Assembly: GCA_946622645.1 (NCBI GenBank)
Contig: CAMOQF010000006.1
Coordinates: 1-40,590 of the forward strand
Length of the DNA stretch: 40,590 nt
Origin: an uncultured Blautia sp.
GTDB lineage: Bacteria > Bacillota > Clostridia > Lachnospirales > Lachnospiraceae
Reading direction: 5' to 3'
This document shows positions 36,679 through 40,590 of the stretch, one piece after another (the first letter of the stretch is position 1; the number at the start of each line of letters is the position of its first letter). Made by a program: the position numbers and the translations under genes. The notes under the pieces are model-generated. The model searched no databases and was not told the origin of the DNA. It saw only the letters and a program-made list of their open reading frames with translations.

Positions 36679-37095
36679 ATGGGACTTTTTGGCTTATTCG
36701 GAAAAAACAAAGGAAGCGGAGGAAAAGGAAAGCCCAAAGGAGAATATGCGTTTGTTTTTATCTGCCGCGGCCCTGACCCGAGCGGACTGACCAATATCCT
36801 CCAGGGTATAGGCATGACAGGAGACGGCCTCTATGAAGCCATGCAGCACTTCGGATATACGGGGTCCAGGGATCATGTGATCATGTACGGCCCGAACTGG
36901 AATGATACTGTTTACAGCTCCTGGCTGGTCAAGGGTCCTGGCGAAGCGGACGACCTGATCGGCAAGATGAAGGCTAAGCTTCGCGCGGATGGCTACAGCT
37001 ACAACGGCGAGAACATCAAAACGGCGCGCTATGCTGAAGAGACCTCCTACGCGCAGATGGGTTTCTTTATGGCTTATGTGTTTATCACCGTATGA
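36679..37095 (+). CDS. Small uncharacterised protein A (STAND-linked), MGLF N-terminus
   Basis: 138 aa; AGAAAGGAGATCATC RBS; homologous to the next ORF (YAFVFICRGP, NWNDTVYSS, GEADDLIGKMKAKLRADG). Confidence 0.8.
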   Translation: MGLFGLFGKNKGSGGKGKPKGEYAFVFICRGPDPSGLTNILQGIGMTGDGLYEAMQHFGYTGSRDHVIMYGPNWNDTVYSSWLVKGPGEADDLIGKMKAKLRADGYSYNGENIKTARYAEETSYAQMGFFMAYVFITV

Positions 37096-37118
37096 CCCTG
37101 TGAGAAGGAGGGATACCG

Positions 37119-37511
37119 ATGGGACTGTTTTCCAGAGCGAAAAACAAAAAAGGACAGAATTACGCGTTCCTGTTCATCTGCCATGGACCATTTTCATCGT
37201 TTGGTGAAAAATGCACGTTTATAGGAAGAAATGATGAGAACCTGAAAAAGTATGTCGCCCAATGGGGATATAATGTTCCGGAGAAGAACATCTACGTGTA
37301 CTCTGAGGACTGGAACGACACCTATTACAGCTCCCTGGAGCTGCAGATGCCGGGAGAGTATGATGACATGATCGGAAAGGTTAAAAAGAAACTGAAAGAC
37401 GAAGGGTTTGAGTTTGACTTCACCAAAGCTTTCATCGGAAAAGTTGCTTTTGCGGCCGGAACATCCTATGACATGAAAAACCTGTTTCTGGTGACCGTCA
37501 TTTTTTCCTGA
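37119..37511 (+). CDS. Small uncharacterised protein B (STAND-linked), paralogue of protein A
   Basis: 130 aa; AGAAGGAGGGATACCG RBS; YAFLFICHGP, DWNDTYYSS, GEYDDMIGKVKKKLKDEG. Confidence 0.8.
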   Translation: MGLFSRAKNKKGQNYAFLFICHGPFSSFGEKCTFIGRNDENLKKYVAQWGYNVPEKNIYVYSEDWNDTYYSSLELQMPGEYDDMIGKVKKKLKDEGFEFDFTKAFIGKVAFAAGTSYDMKNLFLVTVIFS

Positions 37512-37546
37512 GACATCTGACCGCCAGGCTGTAAAGGAGAGAAAAT

Positions 37547-38050
37547 ATGGGGCTGTTTTCCAGATTCAAATCCAAACCGAAACTTTATGACAAGACACTG
37601 GTGCTCTTCATCCCGATCTTTTCGGACATTAATCCGGAATTCGCCCGGATGGTGGATAACGGAGGCAGGGCAAAGGCTTCGGAGGTCGCCATGAACGAAG
37701 ACCTTCTGGCCATGATCATCAGAAATCATTTCTATGAAGATTTCCGTCCCCCCGTCAAATGGAATGTTCACTATAATGTGGTGGTCTATCCAAATATGAC
37801 TTCAGACCAGAAGCGTGAGCTCCAGTTCTGGAATGACAACAACGGACAGATCAAGGACAGGGGCAGGTACTCTCAGATGTGCAGCGATCTCCGTACGGTC
37901 GCCAAAGAACAGATGCTGAAAGCCTTCCCGGACTATGACCGTGATCGATTCGAAGACGGTTTTGAAAACATCTGCTTCGATTACGATGCCGAAAAAGGCA
38001 TGATCATCTGCAGCTTTGTGCTGAAACAGTTCATGCCTGTTGTCGATTAG
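37547..38050 (+). CDS. Small uncharacterised protein C (STAND-linked), MGLFSRFKSK N-terminus
   Basis: 167 aa; AAAGGAGAGAAAAT RBS; shares the MGLFSR-basic N-terminus with B; remainder distinct (KTLVLFIPIFSDINPEF...). Confidence 0.78.
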   Translation: MGLFSRFKSKPKLYDKTLVLFIPIFSDINPEFARMVDNGGRAKASEVAMNEDLLAMIIRNHFYEDFRPPVKWNVHYNVVVYPNMTSDQKRELQFWNDNNGQIKDRGRYSQMCSDLRTVAKEQMLKAFPDYDRDRFEDGFENICFDYDAEKGMIICSFVLKQFMPVVD

Positions 38051-38126
38051 ATCCCGAAAGACACTTTCCGGCGTGCGGAGTGGAGCCCCGTCAGGAGAAC
38101 AATGAAGAATAATGAGTGGCCGGATA

Positions 38127-38158
38127 CCGTCAGCTGAGGGATCAGCTGGCGGTTTTTT
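38127..38158 (+). terminator. Intrinsic terminator closing the STAND/small-protein operon
   Basis: CCGTCAGCTGA-GGGA-TCAGCTGGCGG-TTTTTT. Confidence 0.88.
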
Positions 38159-38291
38159 GCGCGATTCGGCCGTCAGAGCCATAACTTTCATACAGGATGT
38201 TGCGGGACAGGTGAAAAGGATGTATGATAAAGAAGAAGTATAATCGAAAAGTACCGGATCAAAAAGATTATCATAATAGGAGATTATATTG

Positions 38292-40409
38292 ATGAATAAG
38301 GATGTCAAAAGACAGAACTGGATCGGGTTTATCCTCCTGTGTGCCCTGGGGTTATTGATGAACTTCGGCGGGGCCCGTCTTTGTTCCGCCACGGGTCTCC
38401 CGCTTTATCTGGATACGTCCGGCACCATCTTTGCAGCCGTGCTGGGCGGTTATCTTCCCGGCATCACGGTCGGCTTCCTCAGCAACGTGGTAAACGGGAT
38501 CGTGGATTACAGCTCGTTGTATTACAGCTCCCTGAATGTGCTGATCGCTGTCACTGCAGCATACTTCTCGCGGAAAGGGTATCTGAAAAAGATAAGCGGG
38601 ATCCTGCTCTCGATCGTAACGTTTTCCCTCATCGGCGGGGCGCTGGGATCTGTCATGACATGGCTCCTGTACGGTTTTGATTTCGGGACGGGCGTTTCAG
38701 CCCCTCTGGTGCACAGGATCTTCGACAAAGGGATCCTGAACGCGTTCTGGTCGCAGTTTGCAGGCGACATGATCATAGACCTTCTGGATAAAACGGTTTC
38801 TGTTCTGTTCGCTGCGATCATCATCCGGCTTCTGCCGGACGAGCTGGAAGAAAAACTCTGCTTTTATGGATGGAAGCAGACGCCTCTCACACGCAGCGAA
38901 GCAGACAGAACCAGAAAATGCGATACCCGCAGATGGTCCCTCAGGTCCAAGCTCCTGTTTCTGATCGGCATTGCCACTACGCTGGTGGCGGTCGTCATCA
39001 CCTGGATCGCCGTGCTCCTCTACCATAATTCGATCGTGGACCAGTCGACAAAGCTCGCCTATGCCGCGACCAACATCATCTCGTCAAACATCGATCCCGC
39101 CCGCGTAGGGGAATATCTGGCAAAAGGGGAAGATGCCACAGACTATAAAGCGGTGAAAAAACGTATCGCCGCCATTCTGGAGAGCACTCCGGATATTGAA
39201 TATGTATATGTCTATAAAATCCTGCCGGACGGCTGCCACGTGGTCTTTGACATAGACACGGAGGAAGTAAAGGGCTCCCCCGTAGGCACGGTCATTCCTT
39301 TTGACGAATCCTTTGAATCCCATATCCAGACGCTTCTCTCCGGCGGAATGATCGAGCCTGTGGTCTCAAATGATTCATACGGATGGCTGCTGACAGTCTA
39401 TCAGCCGATCGTGGATGCGGCGGGAGAGTGCCAGTGCTACGCCGGCGTGGACGTATCCATGAGCAAGCTGACCGAACACGAATACATGTTCTTTGCAAGG
39501 ATCATTTCCTTGTTTATCGGATTCTTCATCCTGATCATCGCTTTCGGCGTCTGGTTCGCGGAATATCATGTGATCTATCCCATCAACTCGATGTCTGTCG
39601 CGACGGATTCCTTTGCCTACAATACGGAGGACGTCCGGCATGAAAGCCTCGACAGGATCCGCAATCTGAAGATCTGCACAGGCGATGAGATCGAAAAACT
39701 GTATCACTCCGTGGAAAAGACAACAGAGGATACGATGCGCTACATCGAGGAAGCAAATCATAAAAACGAAGTGATCAACAAGATGCAGAACGGCCTGATC
39801 ATGGTTCTGGCGGATCTGGTGGAAAGCCGGGACCAGTATACCGGAGACCACGTGCGTAAGACGGCTGTATATGCACAGATCATCATGAACCAGCTGAAAA
39901 AGGAAGGAGTCTATACTGACCAGCTCACGGAGGAGTTCATGCAGGACGTCGTGAATTCAGCCCCGCTGCACGATCTGGGAAAGATCCAGGTGCCGGACGC
40001 GATCCTCAACAAGCCCGGTCGGCTGACAGACGAGGAATTTGACCTGATGAAAGGCCATGCGCCTGCGGGCGGCGAGATCATCCAGGAAGCGATCGGCGCC
40101 ATCTCGGAGGATGGGAATTCCGGTTACCTGAAGGAGGCCCGAAACCTGGCCAGATATCACCATGAAAAATGGGACGGAACCGGATATCCCGACGGGATCG
40201 CCGGTGAAGATATACCGCTTTCGGCCAGGATCATGGCGGTGGCGGACGTCTATGACGCCCTTGTATCCAAACGCAGCTACAAGGACAGCTTTCCGTTTGA
40301 AAAGGCAATGGACATTATCCGGCAGGGTTCCGGTACGCATTTTGACCCGGCGGTAGCCCAGGCTTTCCTGGATGCGGAAGAGGAGGTACGTAAAGTGTCC
40401 GGAAACTGA
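38292..40409 (+). CDS. Membrane sensor with ECF-S-component-like N-terminus, extracytoplasmic sensor region and C-terminal HD-GYP c-di-GMP phosphodiesterase domain
   Basis: N-terminal LDTSGTIFAAVLGGYLPGITVGFLSNVVNGIVDYSSLYYSSLNVLIAVTAAYFSRKG; C-terminal HDLGKIQVPDAILNKPGRLTDEEFDLMKGHA and YHHEKWDGTGYPDG. Confidence 0.88.
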   Translation: MNKDVKRQNWIGFILLCALGLLMNFGGARLCSATGLPLYLDTSGTIFAAVLGGYLPGITVGFLSNVVNGIVDYSSLYYSSLNVLIAVTAAYFSRKGYLKKISGILLSIVTFSLIGGALGSVMTWLLYGFDFGTGVSAPLVHRIFDKGILNAFWSQFAGDMIIDLLDKTVSVLFAAIIIRLLPDELEEKLCFYGWKQTPLTRSEADRTRKCDTRRWSLRSKLLFLIGIATTLVAVVITWIAVLLYHNSIVDQSTKLAYAATNIISSNIDPARVGEYLAKGEDATDYKAVKKRIAAILESTPDIEYVYVYKILPDGCHVVFDIDTEEVKGSPVGTVIPFDESFESHIQTLLSGGMIEPVVSNDSYGWLLTVYQPIVDAAGECQCYAGVDVSMSKLTEHEYMFFARIISLFIGFFILIIAFGVWFAEYHVIYPINSMSVATDSFAYNTEDVRHESLDRIRNLKICTGDEIEKLYHSVEKTTEDTMRYIEEANHKNEVINKMQNGLIMVLADLVESRDQYTGDHVRKTAVYAQIIMNQLKKEGVYTDQLTEEFMQDVVNSAPLHDLGKIQVPDAILNKPGRLTDEEFDLMKGHAPAGGEIIQEAIGAISEDGNSGYLKEARNLARYHHEKWDGTGYPDGIAGEDIPLSARIMAVADVYDALVSKRSYKDSFPFEKAMDIIRQGSGTHFDPAVAQAFLDAEEEVRKVSGN

Positions 40410-40435
40410 GCCGGCAATAAAAATAAAAAAACCTA

Positions 40436-40464
40436 TTGACTTTTCTCCGGAAAAAGGTTATTAT
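40436..40464 (+). promoter_or_regulatory. Promoter for tRNA-Leu
   Basis: TTGACT, 17 bp spacer, TATTAT, 30 bp before the tRNA. Confidence 0.8.
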
Positions 40465-40493
40465 GTGTGAGCAGTCAAAAATGACTGGGAAAT

Positions 40494-40577
40494 GCAGGAG
40501 TGGCGGAATTGGCAGACGCGCAGGCTTCAGGTGCCTGTGGTCGCAAGATCGTGTGGGTTCAAGTCCCATCTCCTGCA
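40494..40577 (+). tRNA. tRNA-Leu (anticodon CAG)
   Basis: GCAGGAGTGGCGGAATTGGCAGACGCGCAGGCTTCAGGTGCCTGTGGTCGCAAGATCGTGTGGGTTCAAGTCCCATCTCCTGCA; class II variable arm, anticodon loop TTCAGGT. Confidence 0.95.
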
Positions 40578-40590
40578 TTTTTATTTTGCC

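Noticed and set aside
37119-37511. Caspase/metacaspase reading of FICHG in small protein B
   Set aside because: No matching catalytic Cys motif downstream, and the His is not conserved in paralogue A (FICRG).
36679-38050. MGLFS N-termini as N-myristoylation signals
   Set aside because: Bacteria lack N-myristoyltransferase, and the Ser is at position 5 rather than the position 6 expected in host-NMT motifs.
1-40590. CRISPR array, transposase/IS or prophage
   Set aside because: No regularly spaced direct repeats, Cas, transposase, integrase or phage structural genes seen; repeats found are short and local.

Overview
This is a 40.6 kb chromosomal segment from a moderately GC-rich Firmicute, probably Lachnospiraceae-like Clostridia; the taxon is inferred from gene content and style only. 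It carries mostly housekeeping and cell-envelope genes:
- 3' end of purL, a PH-domain protein, tRNA-Met(CAU), a diacylglycerol-kinase-family lipid kinase and type III glutamine synthetase (glnN)
- a PucR/CdaR-type regulator, ftsE-ftsX, an S41 C-terminal processing protease and DegV
- mscL with a zinc-ribbon tail, convergent with a D,D-carboxypeptidase
- an exopolysaccharide-type block (three GT2 genes, a polyprenyl-phosphate glycosylphosphotransferase, an LCP protein)
- HtrA, a ClpX-like AAA+ protein, a zinc-ribbon protein, a secreted SGNH hydrolase and a DUF1858 protein
- an AraC-regulated sugar ABC importer with a GH3 enzyme and a polysaccharide deacetylase
- an HD-GYP protein with an ECF-S-like membrane domain, and tRNA-Leu(CAG)

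The strongest candidate for an undescribed system is at 31692-38050. It comprises a 1628-aa STAND-type NTPase (DUF4062/TEP1-like domain, P-loop NTPase, C-terminal WD40-like propeller) followed on the same strand by three small proteins that all begin MGLF(S/G)-. The first two are clear divergent paralogues; the third shares mainly the N-terminal motif. The block ends at a strong terminator. Its function is unknown; a signalling or conflict (defence) role is inference. Other leads are an RKH-loop-lacking ClpX paralogue, an operator-like dyad over the DUF1858 promoter, AraC-like 21-bp-spaced direct repeats, and a non-lipoprotein sugar-binding protein.
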